From the NCBI GenBank assembly GCA_021734395.1, contig JAIPJB010000001.1:1-64000 (forward strand): a DNA stretch of 64,000 nt. The letters are read 5' to 3'. Each line of letters begins with the position of its first letter. Positions within the stretch are counted from its first letter, which is position 1. Below the pieces are notes generated by a model. The model saw only the letters and a list, made by a program, of their open reading frames with translations, had not been told where the DNA came from and did not search any database. The translations under genes were made by a program, and so were the position numbers. Source of the stretch: Candidatus Altimarinota bacterium. Its GTDB lineage: Bacteria > Patescibacteriota > Gracilibacteria > UBA4473. Positions 51,333 to 62,009 of this stretch are shown here, piece after piece.

Positions 51333-51765
51333 GAGAAAAACAAAATCTTCTTTTCGAAGGAAAAAATATCAGTACAATATATTTACAAAAAAACAAAAAT
51401 ATGTTATAATTATAAGTAGGAAGGATATGTTCTTTTGAAGCTCGAAGCGATACTTCTGTTCTGGACGATGTCGGTTTGATTTTCTTCTCGAAAACACCGG
51501 CTCTCGAGGGCAGATTTTCTATTTGAGCAGTTCTTTGACACAATCGGATAAACGGATGTGCTGACTTCACACGAAGGAGTGAAATTTTTTCCCTCCCTCT
51601 TTTACAAAGAGGGAGCAGGAGGGAGATTTCAAAATCCCCCTTCATTCCCCCTTTTTCCTTCGGCTTCGCTGAGGGCAGGGAGAAGGTTTTTCTCCTTCGT
51701 GCGCAAGAAAGCACACATGGAAAGTTTTATAATAAATCAATAACAAATCAAACAAGGAGGTCGTG
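51333..51765. other. Region before the metzincin gene
   Basis: No gene. TATAAT at about 51402 with AT-rich flanks may be a promoter. A second CCCCCTTTTTCCTTCGGC repeat block covers about 51585-51700, preceded by CCCTCTTTTACAAAGAGGG. AAGGAGG at 51754-51760 is a strong ribosome site for the next gene, unusual in this window. Confidence 0.5.
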
Positions 51766-52971
51766 ATGAAACGACTTATTTTATTTGTGCTGATGATGAG
51801 TGCTTGGATAGCACTCCAGGCACAGCCGACTCCGATCCCTCATCGTGAGCTTGCTCCCGATGATACAGTCCGGATCGTCTCCCCCGTCTTTGACGGGATG
51901 GAGTTTCCTCTCGCTGAATTTGAAGCGAGAGGGTACGAGATTGAAACGTATCTCGCCAGTAAAGGACTCTTCTACACAGTAGAAGTAGATCCTTATTTTA
52001 CAGATATTTCCAGCTATGGAGATAGTATTGCTGGCGTAAGATATATATTCCAACAATATGCACCAGGAAGAACATTATATGATTCTCTCCAGACATGGAG
52101 AGCGATGTATAATAGCGACTTGATTGTATTTATCGTCGAAGGAGGAACAAAACCCGGCAGCTCTCTCTATGACTTTTGTCTCGCTGGAGTTCGCAAGGAT
52201 GCCTTTTTGGAAGACAGTCTTGCTTTTGTCTATGGTCATGAGACGGGACATCTTTTTGGTGCTCATCATTATGATACCGTCTGGGATTCTGTGTCCCAGC
52301 GATGGTCCATTATTCATGCCATTGGTCCACGCGGACTTTTTGTCTCCGATACCAGCGCCTGGCGTTTTATCCGGACGTGGAGTGTGGGGATGTCAGGACC
52401 GTACGCATTTAGTATTTCTGATAGCACTATCGTACACCCTGACAGTGTTACTCTGAAATGGCGACCAGCTCTCACTGATACGATAGGAGGTCAGTACTCC
52501 TATCGCTATCAGCTCCGCAAAGATGGCAGTGTCGTCCAGGATGAAGTCCTAGCTGATACAGTCCTCACTCTCGCCTCACTCGAAAACAACACTGAATACC
52601 AGTGGCGGTTGAGAGCCGAGCATGAAAGCGAGATGAGTAGCTGGAGCCCGTGGTTTACATTCACCACCGACAATATGGTGGATATAGACGACGAACCAGC
52701 AGTTCCTCAATTGTTTGCACTTTCCCAAAACTATCCCAATCCGTTTAATCCCTCGACAACCATTGAGTTTTCACTGCCGCAATCTGGCAATATAAAACTC
52801 GTGGTATATGATATCTTAGGCAGAGAAGTGGCGATACTGATCGATGAATGGCAACATTCTGGTCAGCATTCTGTACACTTCGACGCCTCTCATCTTTCTG
52901 CGGGTATGTATGTCTACCGCCTCACGGCGAGTAGCTCTACTACCACAAAGAAAATGATACTGCTCAAATAA
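51766..52971 (+). CDS. Secreted metzincin-like protease with type IX secretion sorting domain
   Basis: 401 residues, start ATG 51766 set by AAGGAGG five bases upstream. Signal peptide MKRLILFVLMMSAWIALQAQ. The zinc motif is HETGHLFGAHH, H158-E159-xx-H162-xx-G165-xx-H168, a full metzincin HExxHxxGxxH. A fibronectin-like domain follows (SVTLKWRPALTDTIGG...YQWRLRAEHES), then a C-terminal domain with LSQNYPNPFNPSTTIEF, IKLVVYDILGREV and MYVYRLTA...KKMILLK, the type A sorting signal of type IX secretion typical of Bacteroidota, Ignavibacteria and relatives. No T9SS gene is in view. Strong ribosome site, terminator and flanking element copies suggest acquisition from an FCB-group donor. Confidence 0.92.
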   Translation: MKRLILFVLMMSAWIALQAQPTPIPHRELAPDDTVRIVSPVFDGMEFPLAEFEARGYEIETYLASKGLFYTVEVDPYFTDISSYGDSIAGVRYIFQQYAPGRTLYDSLQTWRAMYNSDLIVFIVEGGTKPGSSLYDFCLAGVRKDAFLEDSLAFVYGHETGHLFGAHHYDTVWDSVSQRWSIIHAIGPRGLFVSDTSAWRFIRTWSVGMSGPYAFSISDSTIVHPDSVTLKWRPALTDTIGGQYSYRYQLRKDGSVVQDEVLADTVLTLASLENNTEYQWRLRAEHESEMSSWSPWFTFTTDNMVDIDDEPAVPQLFALSQNYPNPFNPSTTIEFSLPQSGNIKLVVYDILGREVAILIDEWQHSGQHSVHFDASHLSAGMYVYRLTASSSTTTKKMILLK

Positions 52972-52975
52972 TCCC

Positions 52976-53016
52976 AAGACCGGTCTCTGTATTTTCGAGA
53001 CCGGTCTTTTTCGTAT
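52976..53016 (+). terminator. Rho-independent terminator of the metzincin gene
   Basis: Twelve-base perfect stem AAGACCGGTCTC / GAGACCGGTCTT around a nine-base loop, followed by a T run, starting 5 bases after the stop codon. Confidence 0.93.
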
Positions 53017-53023
53017 TCTTTTT

Positions 53024-53281
53024 GTCATTCCGGCCTGGCCGGAATCCCATCATAAGCGCACTCCTCAAAAATTTCAGCAGAAAGATCGAAATCCCCCTCA
53101 TTCCCCCTTTTTCCCTTCGGCTTCGCTCAGGGCAGGCAAAGGGGGAGGAAAACCCCCTCCGTCTTTCGAAAAGAAGGAGATTTATAACATACCGCAACAA
53201 AATGAAGATACTCAAAAAATATTCTGCTTTCCATTTTTACACGATATTCTTTCTCAGGATTCCGGGCAAGCCCGGAATGAC
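53024..53281. mobile_element. 258-bp MITE-like element, copy 2
   Basis: Starts GTCATTCCGGCCTGGCCGG and ends GATTCCGGGCAAGCCCGG-AATGAC. The interior, from CACTCCTCAAAAATTTCAGC to TTCTTTCTCAGGATTCC, is nearly identical to copy 1, while the terminal palindrome cores have been replaced by different ones. The end palindromes thus appear exchangeable. Confidence 0.75.
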
Positions 53282-53464
53282 TGTGTAATATTTCTGGATT
53301 GTGATTCGAACTCTGAAGCAAAGAGTGTTCGTCATTCCCGCCCCCGATCAAGTCGAGGACAGGCTCCGGCGGGATTCCTCTCAATGACAAGGAAAAGCTA
53401 AGACCGGTCTCTATATTTTGGAGACCGGTCTTGAAATCATCAGAAATTAACTTTCAGAAGGTTA
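53282..53464. repeat. Repeats downstream of the Cys-rich gene
   Basis: A GTCATTCCCGCCCCCGATC...GGATTCCTCTCAATGAC unit (53331-53388) and an AAGACCGGTCTC...GAGACCGGTCTT hairpin (53401-53434). Read on the minus strand, the hairpin could terminate the giant gene ending at 53465. The same order, CAATGACAAGGAAAAGC then AAGACCGGTCTT, occurs at 4552-4580. Confidence 0.6.
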
Positions 53465-56400
53465 TTATGGCCCCCAACACTGTTCGTTAGAGAAAACAGG
53501 ATCTTGATAACAACTCACCCACTGCGGAGCGGGACCTACGGCATTCAGACAATAGCCATCCGTTACAGTCGTCCCATCGGCCTTACAAACGACCGAAGTG
53601 ACCTGCCTTTTCCCACGATTTTGATCACATGTGATATAGGGAGGAGGATTCTCTACACAACACTCGCAATAATATCCCGTACCAGTCACTTCCCAAGAAT
53701 ACGTGGTCGGAGCGGGAGGAACGTTACACTCCCAAGACGTATCGGGTTTGGGACTTGGACAATAACTGTCTGACACCGTCGCTCCATCCGGACTTCTCTT
53801 GCACCGAACCGAGCGAGTGTAGTTCGAACACGGACATTGGACGACATCTGCAATCAGATTGTTTGGCACGACCAATGATGCCAGAAGATTTCTGTCAGGT
53901 CCTTTCATTTCGATATTCGGGCATCCCCAGCTACCGGTGTCCCAGTAATAGCTTGTTTCGGCACAACCTCCTTGGTAGGCGATTCGCCCCGAACCACATT
54001 TCCACTCACATTTTCGGCTGGTACAACTATTGACGGGTATTTTGGTCACATTGGAGGTCAGATTGGTGTTGTCCCCAGTACACATACTCGAGTTATTGGG
54101 TGTCGTGCCCGTGCATTCACAGCCAGTATAGCTCGTACAGCTCTGGCTGGTAGAGGGTTTTGCTCCGATCATACCCAAGCATTGATAATCCGTAACTGTC
54201 TGACCAGCTCCAGTCTTACAGGTAACACTGCGACTCTGAGTTCCTGAACCACAAGTCGTCGAACACGTTCCCCAGGATCCGGTCACCCAGTGAACACACA
54301 CACTCGGGTTTGCACTCGTGCAGGCCCAGCCACTCTCGACCTGACATACAGAATTACATCCATCACCACTGGAAGTGTCCCCATCATCACAAGACTCTCC
54401 TGTCTGCAACTGTCCATTTCCACAGACAGCATCTTTAACACAAGCACCTGCTCCTCCTCCCGCTTCAGAATCCCAGTGATAATTACTCGCACATTTGAAC
54501 TGACATGAGTCAGTCGATCCCCAGGTGCGATAGTTGGTCGTGGTATCGGTCTCGGGGTCCCAGGCAGCGCCATCCCAGTTTTGTGCATAACTGGAAACCG
54601 TATTCCAGACCGTGCCGGTGGATGGCTTTGCCGGACAAGTGTAGGTGCGAGAATTGCTGATACAGCTATTGCCACTCTGATGGTAGCCGCTATTACAGCT
54701 CACCACCTGACACTGACTCCAGCTATTGGTCCCCCAATTCCATGTCTGCTGACCGGTTCCGTTGGGGACCAAACACGATCGCGTATTGATACAAGAGCTA
54801 CCACTTTTGACGTATCCCTGATTACAGGTGTATTCGCATTTCGTACTGGTCGTGCATGAGCTGACAACAGTCTTCAAGACAGAAGATGTCAGATTGGTAT
54901 TGTCTCCTGAGCAGATACTCGCATTGCTGGGAGTCGATCCCGCACAGACATACGGCGTACAAGCTTGAATTCCTGTCAGATAATATGAGTATTGGTCACA
55001 TTTGTAACGACACGAAGTCGAAGAAGCTGTTGTATTATAATCAGTAAATGGATCATCAGCTGGCGTCCAAGATGATCCGTTCCAGCTCTGTGTATAGCTC
55101 GGTACTGTATTCCAGGTCGTGTGATCCGGCAGAGGGCTATTACAGCTATAAGTACGCGTCGTAGCACCGGGAGAGATACCTCCTGATGGGAATTCTCCGG
55201 ACCAGCTACTATTTCTCGCTGGGAAATCAATATCTACTGCCTGAACCCGATACTGATAGTCTGATCCCGAGCTGACATTCGTGTCGGTATAACTGGTACC
55301 CGTATGATAGGAGGCTACTCCAGACCAACTTCCCCATTCTCCTTGTCCAATGATGTCTGCTGTCAGCCATCGGCGAAAGATATTCGTCGGAGCAGAAGAA
55401 CTCGCGATACCGCTTCTGACTCGTCTCTCGACATTATAGGCATCTGCCCCTGAGACACTACCCCAGCTGACACTAATCTGTCCGGGACTACTCCCTCCAG
55501 ATGTTGATCCAGGAGGATTGAGTACCGGCTCACAGACACTGCCCGTATAGACATAGTTACTCGCACATGTGTAGCGGCACGAAGTCGAGGAAGCCGTTGT
55601 ATTATAATCGGTTACCCCATCGCTCGGAGGATTCCAAGTGGTACAGGAGCTTCCGTTGGAAGCGGTACAATCCTGAGGATAGCTCGACACTGTATTCCAG
55701 AGAGTTCCCGTACTGGGTTTTGGATTACAACTGTAGGTTCTGCTTTCCCAGGTACAATTGGACGCGCATCCGTCGCCATTGGATGTATTGCCATCGTCGC
55801 ATTCCTCCCCTTCACCAATATCCACATGCCCATCCCCACATGCTGGAGCTGGCGGAATAGTTTCACAAAGTTGTTTTTCAGTATTCCACTGATACCCTGA
55901 CGCACATTTGTAGCGACAGGACTCTGTGGAAGAAGTAGCATTGTAATCTGTATTTGAATCACTCACTGGGTTCCAAGTCGTACACGAACTTCCATTAGAA
56001 GCGGTACAAGCTTGTTGGTATTCATAGACCGTATTCCAAATCGTTCCGGTGGCAGGCTTATCGTTACAAGTGTAGGTTCGAGATTCCCAGGTACAGCTAG
56101 ATGAGCAACCATCGCCATTGGATATATTGCCATCATCGCATTCCTCGCCCGAATCGACCGTTCCATCTCCGCACGCTGGGTCGGGCGGAATAACCTCACA
56201 CACTTGAGATTCGGTATTCCATTGGTATCCAGATGTACATGTGTACTGGCAGGAGGTATCCGACGGGGTCGCATTATAATTGGTCGTCAGATCATCGTCC
56301 GGATCCCAGCGGGTGCAGATTGATCCGTTGGACTCCGTACAGGTCTGCTCGTAGTTCGACACGGTATTCCAAATCGTTCCTGTTGCTGGCTTGGCATTAC

Positions 56401-57388
56401 AAGAAAAGGTTTTTGTTTCCCAGGTACAGTTAGACGCACACCCATCCCCATTGGCGGTGTTGCCATCATCACAACTCTCTCCCTGGTCGATATTCCCATC
56501 TCCACAGGAAGGATCGGGGGGGATTTCTTCACATAATGATGATTCACTATTCCATTGATATCCACTCGCACATGTATACCGACATTCATCGCTTGCAGGA
56601 GTCGCATTGTAGTCGGTATCCGGATCGCTGACCGGACTCCAAAGTGTACACGATGTTCCATTGGAAGCCGCACAGGTTTGTTCGTATTGCGAAACAGTGT
56701 TCCAGCTTGTTCCCACGGCCGGCTTTGGATTACAAGAATACGTGCCCGTTTCCCACGCACAGCTTGAGGAGCATCCATCTCCATCGCTGGTATTATTATC
56801 ATCACAGGCTTCACCCGGATCCACCGTGCCATCTCCGCAGGAAGGAAGCGCTTCACACTGCTCTGTTCCACTATTCCAGCTATAACCACCTTCACAGACA
56901 AAGTGGCAGTCTTCAGTACTCTGGGTCGCATTATAGATAGCAGATTTAGAGGCCGGGGTAAAAGCTCCCCCCTGCCAGGTCTGCGTAAATGTTCCACTAA
57001 CATTCCAAATCGTATTCGCCGGTTTGGAATCACAATTTCCCTGTTGGGTAATGGTTCCCGACACAACACATCGAGGACTTCCATCTTCGTTGATCCCCGT
57101 CAACATCTCTCCGCCGGTACACCCAACTATGAGATTTTCACGAATAGATCGCAGGAAAAAAAGAATCTTATTCCATGAAGTGGCATTGACTTTGTCTCCA
57201 TCTTGGAATGTTCCTCCTTCCCCCGATCCCTGAACCTTTACAAAATCACTAAAACTAAAGTCGTTCCAACCGTTATTGAGTTCTACAACTCCTTGGGCGG
57301 AAAGAGCAGGAGTCAGGAAAAATAAAGCACTCAGGAAGACAATCCCTGCGCACAAAAAGCGAGCCAGCCGGGAAGATTTCTTTTTCAT
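53465..57388 (-). CDS. Giant secreted Cys-rich protein with DUF4215-like, Fn3-like and TSP1-like repeats
   Basis: 1307 residues with signal peptide (FLCAGIVFLSALFFLTPALSAQG). An N-domain (NGWNDFSFSDFVKVQGSGEGG; NKILFFLRSIREN) is shared with the paralog at 57524-61136. Five units of the CGDGxVDxGExCDDGNxxxGDGCxxxC type (Myxococcus Cys-rich/DUF4215) alternate with Cys/Trp repeats (FSCNAKPATGTIWNTVSNYEQTC and variants). A fibronectin-like domain (ISVSWGSVSGADAYNVERR) sits mid-protein, and TSP1-like units (WGTCSTTCGSGTQSRSVTC) near the C-terminus. No anchor or sorting signal is seen. Likely a surface adhesin or fibre; disulfides would be formed outside the membrane. Confidence 0.88.
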   Translation of the reverse strand: MKKKSSRLARFLCAGIVFLSALFFLTPALSAQGVVELNNGWNDFSFSDFVKVQGSGEGGTFQDGDKVNATSWNKILFFLRSIRENLIVGCTGGEMLTGINEDGSPRCVVSGTITQQGNCDSKPANTIWNVSGTFTQTWQGGAFTPASKSAIYNATQSTEDCHFVCEGGYSWNSGTEQCEALPSCGDGTVDPGEACDDNNTSDGDGCSSSCAWETGTYSCNPKPAVGTSWNTVSQYEQTCAASNGTSCTLWSPVSDPDTDYNATPASDECRYTCASGYQWNSESSLCEEIPPDPSCGDGNIDQGESCDDGNTANGDGCASNCTWETKTFSCNAKPATGTIWNTVSNYEQTCTESNGSICTRWDPDDDLTTNYNATPSDTSCQYTCTSGYQWNTESQVCEVIPPDPACGDGTVDSGEECDDGNISNGDGCSSSCTWESRTYTCNDKPATGTIWNTVYEYQQACTASNGSSCTTWNPVSDSNTDYNATSSTESCRYKCASGYQWNTEKQLCETIPPAPACGDGHVDIGEGEECDDGNTSNGDGCASNCTWESRTYSCNPKPSTGTLWNTVSSYPQDCTASNGSSCTTWNPPSDGVTDYNTTASSTSCRYTCASNYVYTGSVCEPVLNPPGSTSGGSSPGQISVSWGSVSGADAYNVERRVRSGIASSSAPTNIFRRWLTADIIGQGEWGSWSGVASYHTGTSYTDTNVSSGSDYQYRVQAVDIDFPARNSSWSGEFPSGGISPGATTRTYSCNSPLPDHTTWNTVPSYTQSWNGSSWTPADDPFTDYNTTASSTSCRYKCDQYSYYLTGIQACTPYVCAGSTPSNASICSGDNTNLTSSVLKTVVSSCTTSTKCEYTCNQGYVKSGSSCINTRSCLVPNGTGQQTWNWGTNSWSQCQVVSCNSGYHQSGNSCISNSRTYTCPAKPSTGTVWNTVSSYAQNWDGAAWDPETDTTTNYRTWGSTDSCQFKCASNYHWDSEAGGGAGACVKDAVCGNGQLQTGESCDDGDTSSGDGCNSVCQVESGWACTSANPSVCVHWVTGSWGTCSTTCGSGTQSRSVTCKTGAGQTVTDYQCLGMIGAKPSTSQSCTSYTGCECTGTTPNNSSMCTGDNTNLTSNVTKIPVNSCTSRKCEWKCGSGRIAYQGGCAETSYYWDTGSWGCPNIEMKGPDRNLLASLVVPNNLIADVVQCPCSNYTRSVRCKRSPDGATVSDSYCPSPKPDTSWECNVPPAPTTYSWEVTGTGYYCECCVENPPPYITCDQNRGKRQVTSVVCKADGTTVTDGYCLNAVGPAPQWVSCYQDPVFSNEQCWGP

Positions 57389-57523
57389 GAAAAAGAGTTT
57401 ATGTGTATTTTTCCTGCATTGTACTACAATTTTGGAATTGTAAAAAAATTTTTTTAAGACACTCTGCGAAAAAAGAAAGGATGATTATCCCAAAATGACA
57501 GATTTTTTCTTCCCGAAAATGTA

Positions 57524-60500
57524 TCAAAATGCAGTGGTTCCGGAACATTCTTCTGCGGTCCATTGCAATCCTGTATACGAGCAAGAGACCTCAAAAGCCG
57601 GAACCGACTGACCCGAGCAATAAGAATTGCTGACGGTATTTCCTTCCGAAGACTCACACCAGTAGCTTTGTCGACGTTTCCATCCGGTACACTGCCATCG
57701 GTAGACATTATAAGGATATCCTCCGATATAAGTGCAGCTCCCGCAGCCGGTGCCACCCGAACGACAGCAATAATTACAGCCTCCATAGGTCGCTTCCCAG
57801 CCATAAGTTATTGGATTTGCAGGACACGGAGCATTCTGACAGGATTGTAATCGGGAAGGCTTACTGCCCGAATCACAATAAAAATCATAACGAGTCGTTG
57901 ATCCTGATGAATTTTGACAGACCACATCACAGCGCCTTTCTCCAGGACATGTACTGGCGGCCAAAAGATTCAGAATATTCGTTTCTGCGGAAGCTATATA
58001 CAGAGGATTTTGTGCTATCAAACCACAAGGACCACAATTGACCTGCGCCCAGCTATAAGATTTACAACCATAACATCCGTCAGACAGACTGCTATTGCCG
58101 TCATCACATTCTTCTCCGTACCCCGGATCCACAACCCCGTCACCGCAGTGCCATACACAGGAGGTCCCGACTTTTTTGTAGCCACTGCCACACTCAACCT
58201 GACATACAGAGCTACAGCCATCGCCAGAAACCACATTTCCATCATCACATTCTTCCCCACTGTCTACTGTCCCATTTCCACACACTGCATCTTCTGCACA
58301 AGAACTTCCATTCCAAGAGTATCCACTCGAACACAGAAAATTACAGGCCGATCCATATCCGTAGGTATTGCTTTTTGTGGGCGACCAGGTCACCCCACAC
58401 ATATATCCGTAGAACGTCCAGTTGGACGTCTGCGTGTAGGCACTAGGACCAGTTCTGTATTGTCCTGTACTCAGACTCGGGCAATTTTTCGTTCGGGTCG
58501 AGGAAGAAGGGAGTCCGTATTCACACGCACCATTACCGGTATCTGTGCTGTCAGTACTATTGAAATGCCAATAGTACGTAGAAGAACCCTGATACGTCCC
58601 GTCCCCGCTATAAGCTTGACACCCACTCGCGACTGATCCGCTGCAAGATTTTGTGGTCGCTACACACTGATTGCCGCTAATTTGGTATCCACTATCACAA
58701 GATGTCGGCGTACAGGTCCCCCAGGAATTTATTTCCGGATCCCACGTCTGCTGACCGGTTCCATGGAGAATAGAGCACGATCGAGTATTGAGAACACAAG
58801 AGCTTCCACTTTTAATATATCCTTGGTTACAGGTATATTCGCATTTCGTCCCCGAGGTACAGCTGGAAACCAATGTTTTGGTCACGTCTCCTCCGATAAT
58901 ATTCGACGCATCACCGGAACAGAGAGTGGCATTGGAAGGGGTTGTTCCACGACAGGTATTTTTCACGCACCCACTATATTGATAGTTATAATACGGGTTA
59001 CAAGTGTACTCACACTTCGTCCCTGAGGTGCAACTAGAAACTAATGTTTTGGGAGTATTTTCCGTCAGACCGGCAGCATCTCCTGTACAAAGATTTGTAT
59101 TGGAGGGAGTTGTCCCTGTACAGCTACATCCAGAGGTATCACTACAACTCTGACTTGTTACTGGTTTTATCCCCGAACAATAGGCATCTGATATTGTGTT
59201 TCCCATGCCGTCTTTACAGACAACACTCCGAGTCTGTGTCCCTGTCCCACACGTGGTACTACAACTGCTCCACCCTCCCGCAACCCAACTCGTAGTCGTA
59301 CAGGTATTATTGATCCGCTGATATCCACTCGCACACTCATACCGACAGGAGGTCGAAGAAGGACTTGTATTATAGTCAGTGGTAGAATCACTTGACGGAC
59401 TCCAAGACGTACACAAACTTCCATTGGAAGAGGTACAGGTCTGCAGATAACTCGAAACCCTGTTCCAAGATGTCCCTGTGGATGGCTTTGGGCTACAGGA
59501 ATAAGTATTTGTTTCCCAACTGCAGTTGGACGCACATCCATCTCCACTGGAGGTATTGCCGTCATCACATTCCTCTCCCGAATCAACATTCCCGTCTCCG
59601 CACGCTGGAGCCGGAGGAATCACTTCACACGAACTTCCATTCCATTGATATCCAGATGCACATTTGTAACGACAAGAGGTCGAAGAAGGACTTGTATTAT
59701 AGTCGGTGGTAGAATCACTTGACGGACTCCAAGACGTACAGGAGCTTCCGTTCGAAGAAGTACAATTTTGAGGATATTCATACACCGTATTCCAGACAGT
59801 CCCCGTAGATGGCTTGTTATTACAAGAATACGTTCTTGATTCCCAATTACAGTTGGACGCACAGCCATCTCCACTGGAAGTATTGCCGTCATCACATTCC
59901 TCTCCCGAATCAACATTCCCGTCTCCACACGCTGGAGCCGGTGGAATCTCTTCGCAAGCCTGCGAGCTACTATTCCACTGATATCCTGATGCGCATTTAT
60001 AACGACAGGAAATCTCAGTAGGATTTTCATTGTGATTTGTCGTCAGGTCATCATCAGGATCCCATCGATTACAAATCGAGCCATTCGAACTCTGACAGGT
60101 CTGTTCATAATTCGAGACGGTATTCCAAACCGTGCCCGTATTTGGCTTTGCATTACAGGAAAAAGTTTTTGTTTCCCAGCGACAACCTGATGCACACCCA
60201 TCTCCATTAGAGGTATTTCCATCATCACATTCTTCTCCAGAATCAACATTTCCGTCTCCGCAAGAGGGAGCCGGAGGAATCTCTTCGCAAGCCTGCGAAC
60301 CGCTATTCCACTGATATCCTGATGCGCATTTATAACGACATTCATCGCTTACAGGAGTCGCATTGTAGTCGGTATCTGGATCACTCGCTGGACTCCAAGC
60401 CGTACAAGATGTGCCATTGGAAGCAGTACAGGTCTGATCATATTGGGCTACTGTATTCCAGCTTGTTCCGATCGCCGGCTTTGGATTACAAGAAAATATA

Positions 60501-61136
60501 TCGCTCTCCCAATTACAACTCGAAGAACATCCATCACCATTCGCTGTATTGGCATCGTCACACTCTTCCCCCGTGTCTATACTTCCATCTCCACAGGTCG
60601 GAACGGCTTCACATTGTCCTATCCCACTATTCCAAGTATACCCAGTCTGACACACGAAATGACAATCTTCACTGCTCTGAGTCGCATTGTAGACAGCCGA
60701 TTTAGAAGCTGGAGTAAAAGCTCCCCCCCTGCCAGGTTTGCGTAAATGTGTCACTGATATTCCAGATCGTATTGGCTGGTTTCGGATCACAGCTCTCTTG
60801 TTGGGTGATGGTTCCTGTATCGACACAACGAGGACTACCGTCCGCGTTAATACCAGTCAACATCTGTCCTCCAGAGCATCCAACCAAAAGATTCTGTCGG
60901 AGCAAACGCAAAAAACGCATAATTTTATTCCATGAATTTGCATCGACAGGATCCCCTTCCTCAAAAACTCCTTCCGTTCCCGATCCACGAACCTCTACAA
61001 AATCTCCAAAATTAAAATTATTCCAACCGTTTCCGAGCTCATCAAACCCTTGAGCCGAAACCGTCAATACGCAAAACACAAAAAAAAATGCTCCTGCCCA
61101 CAAAAAAGGTTTTGTTCGCAGAAATTTTTTCTTCAT
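57524..61136 (-). pseudogene. Paralogous giant Cys-rich protein, frameshifted at a G tract
   Basis: The N-terminal part (ATG 61136, signal peptide FLWAGAFFFVFCVLTVSAQG) reads to WQGG and then runs out of frame, stopping at 60702. The rest (six DUF4215-like units, TSP1-like WSSCSTTCGTGTQTRSVVC, ending EECSGTTAF) is open in the next frame to 57524. At the junction this gene has seven C on the plus strand (60723-60729, within CTCCCCCCCTGCC) where the intact paralog has six at the same codons. Removing one base restores WQGGAFTPASKSA and a protein of about 1204 residues. It may be a phase-variable tract, a true lesion, or an assembly error. Confidence 0.85.
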
Positions 61137-61220
61137 ATAAGAAGTTTATGTGTATTTTTTTAAATTGTACTCTCAAAAAGAAGATTGTAAAAAATTTTTT
61201 TTTGTGAAAAATACAAACCC

Positions 61221-62009
61221 ATGAAACGTTTTGCTCTCATCGGTGATCCGGTCGCTCACTCTCACTCTCCTCAATTGCATCGTGCAGCCCTCCAACAACA
61301 CGAAATCGAAGGAGAGTTTGTTTCGGTCAAAGTGACATCCGCTCAACTCCCTCAATGGATGAAATACGAAGCGCCCCAATTTGATGGCATTGCGGTCACC
61401 AGTCCTCACAAAGAAAACGTCTTAGAATTCATCCACCAAGAAAGTGAAGCCACTCAAAAAATCGGAGCCGTGAATACGATCTTTCAGAAAAAGGGACAAC
61501 TTATCGGCACGAATACTGATAGCATAGGAGCGCTCCGAGCACTCCAAACCGCCGTCAATCCTAATGGCCTACGGGTTCTGGTTTTGGGAGCGGGCGGGGC
61601 GGCACGAGCAATTATTTTTGCACTCAAAATGACTCGCTCTGATATCACGGTTTGGAATAGAACTGCACCCCGAGCCGAAAAACTCGCGCAAGAGTTTAAA
61701 ATTCAGTACGAAAAAAATCTGGAAGATATCAATCCTGATGATTATAACGTCATTATCAATGCCACATTGGTCGGCATGAACGAATGGAAATCCCTGCTTT
61801 CTGAAAACTTCTGGCAACCACATCACACGGCAATGGACGTCATCTATACACCACTGGAGACAAAATTTTTGGCTGATGCGACCCAATCGGGCGCCAAAAC
61901 TATTACCGGAGACCTGATGCTCGTCTATCAAGCCGTCGAGCAATTTCGTATCTGGCACGGAGAAGAAATCGACCCGGATATCATGGCCGAAGCCTTTTTG
62001 AAAGAGTAG
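61221..62009 (+). CDS. aroE: Shikimate dehydrogenase
   Basis: 262 residues, normal length. Shikimate site LIGDPVAHSHSPQLHRAAL and the catalytic Lys in AVTSPHKENVLEF; INT(D) part in AVNTIFQKKGQLIGTNTDSIGALRAL; NADP site VLVLGAGGAARAIIFAL followed by WNRTAPRAEKLA. It reduces 3-dehydroshikimate with NADPH. No other aro gene is in view. It is divergent from the Cys-rich gene with 84 AT-rich bases between. Confidence 0.95.
   Translation: MKRFALIGDPVAHSHSPQLHRAALQQHEIEGEFVSVKVTSAQLPQWMKYEAPQFDGIAVTSPHKENVLEFIHQESEATQKIGAVNTIFQKKGQLIGTNTDSIGALRALQTAVNPNGLRVLVLGAGGAARAIIFALKMTRSDITVWNRTAPRAEKLAQEFKIQYEKNLEDINPDDYNVIINATLVGMNEWKSLLSENFWQPHHTAMDVIYTPLETKFLADATQSGAKTITGDLMLVYQAVEQFRIWHGEEIDPDIMAEAFLKE

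Noticed and set aside
53504-60705. Many open frames on the plus strand and other minus frames across the Cys-rich genes
   Set aside because: They arise from the repetitive Cys/Gly codon pattern in shadow frames and have no independent motifs.
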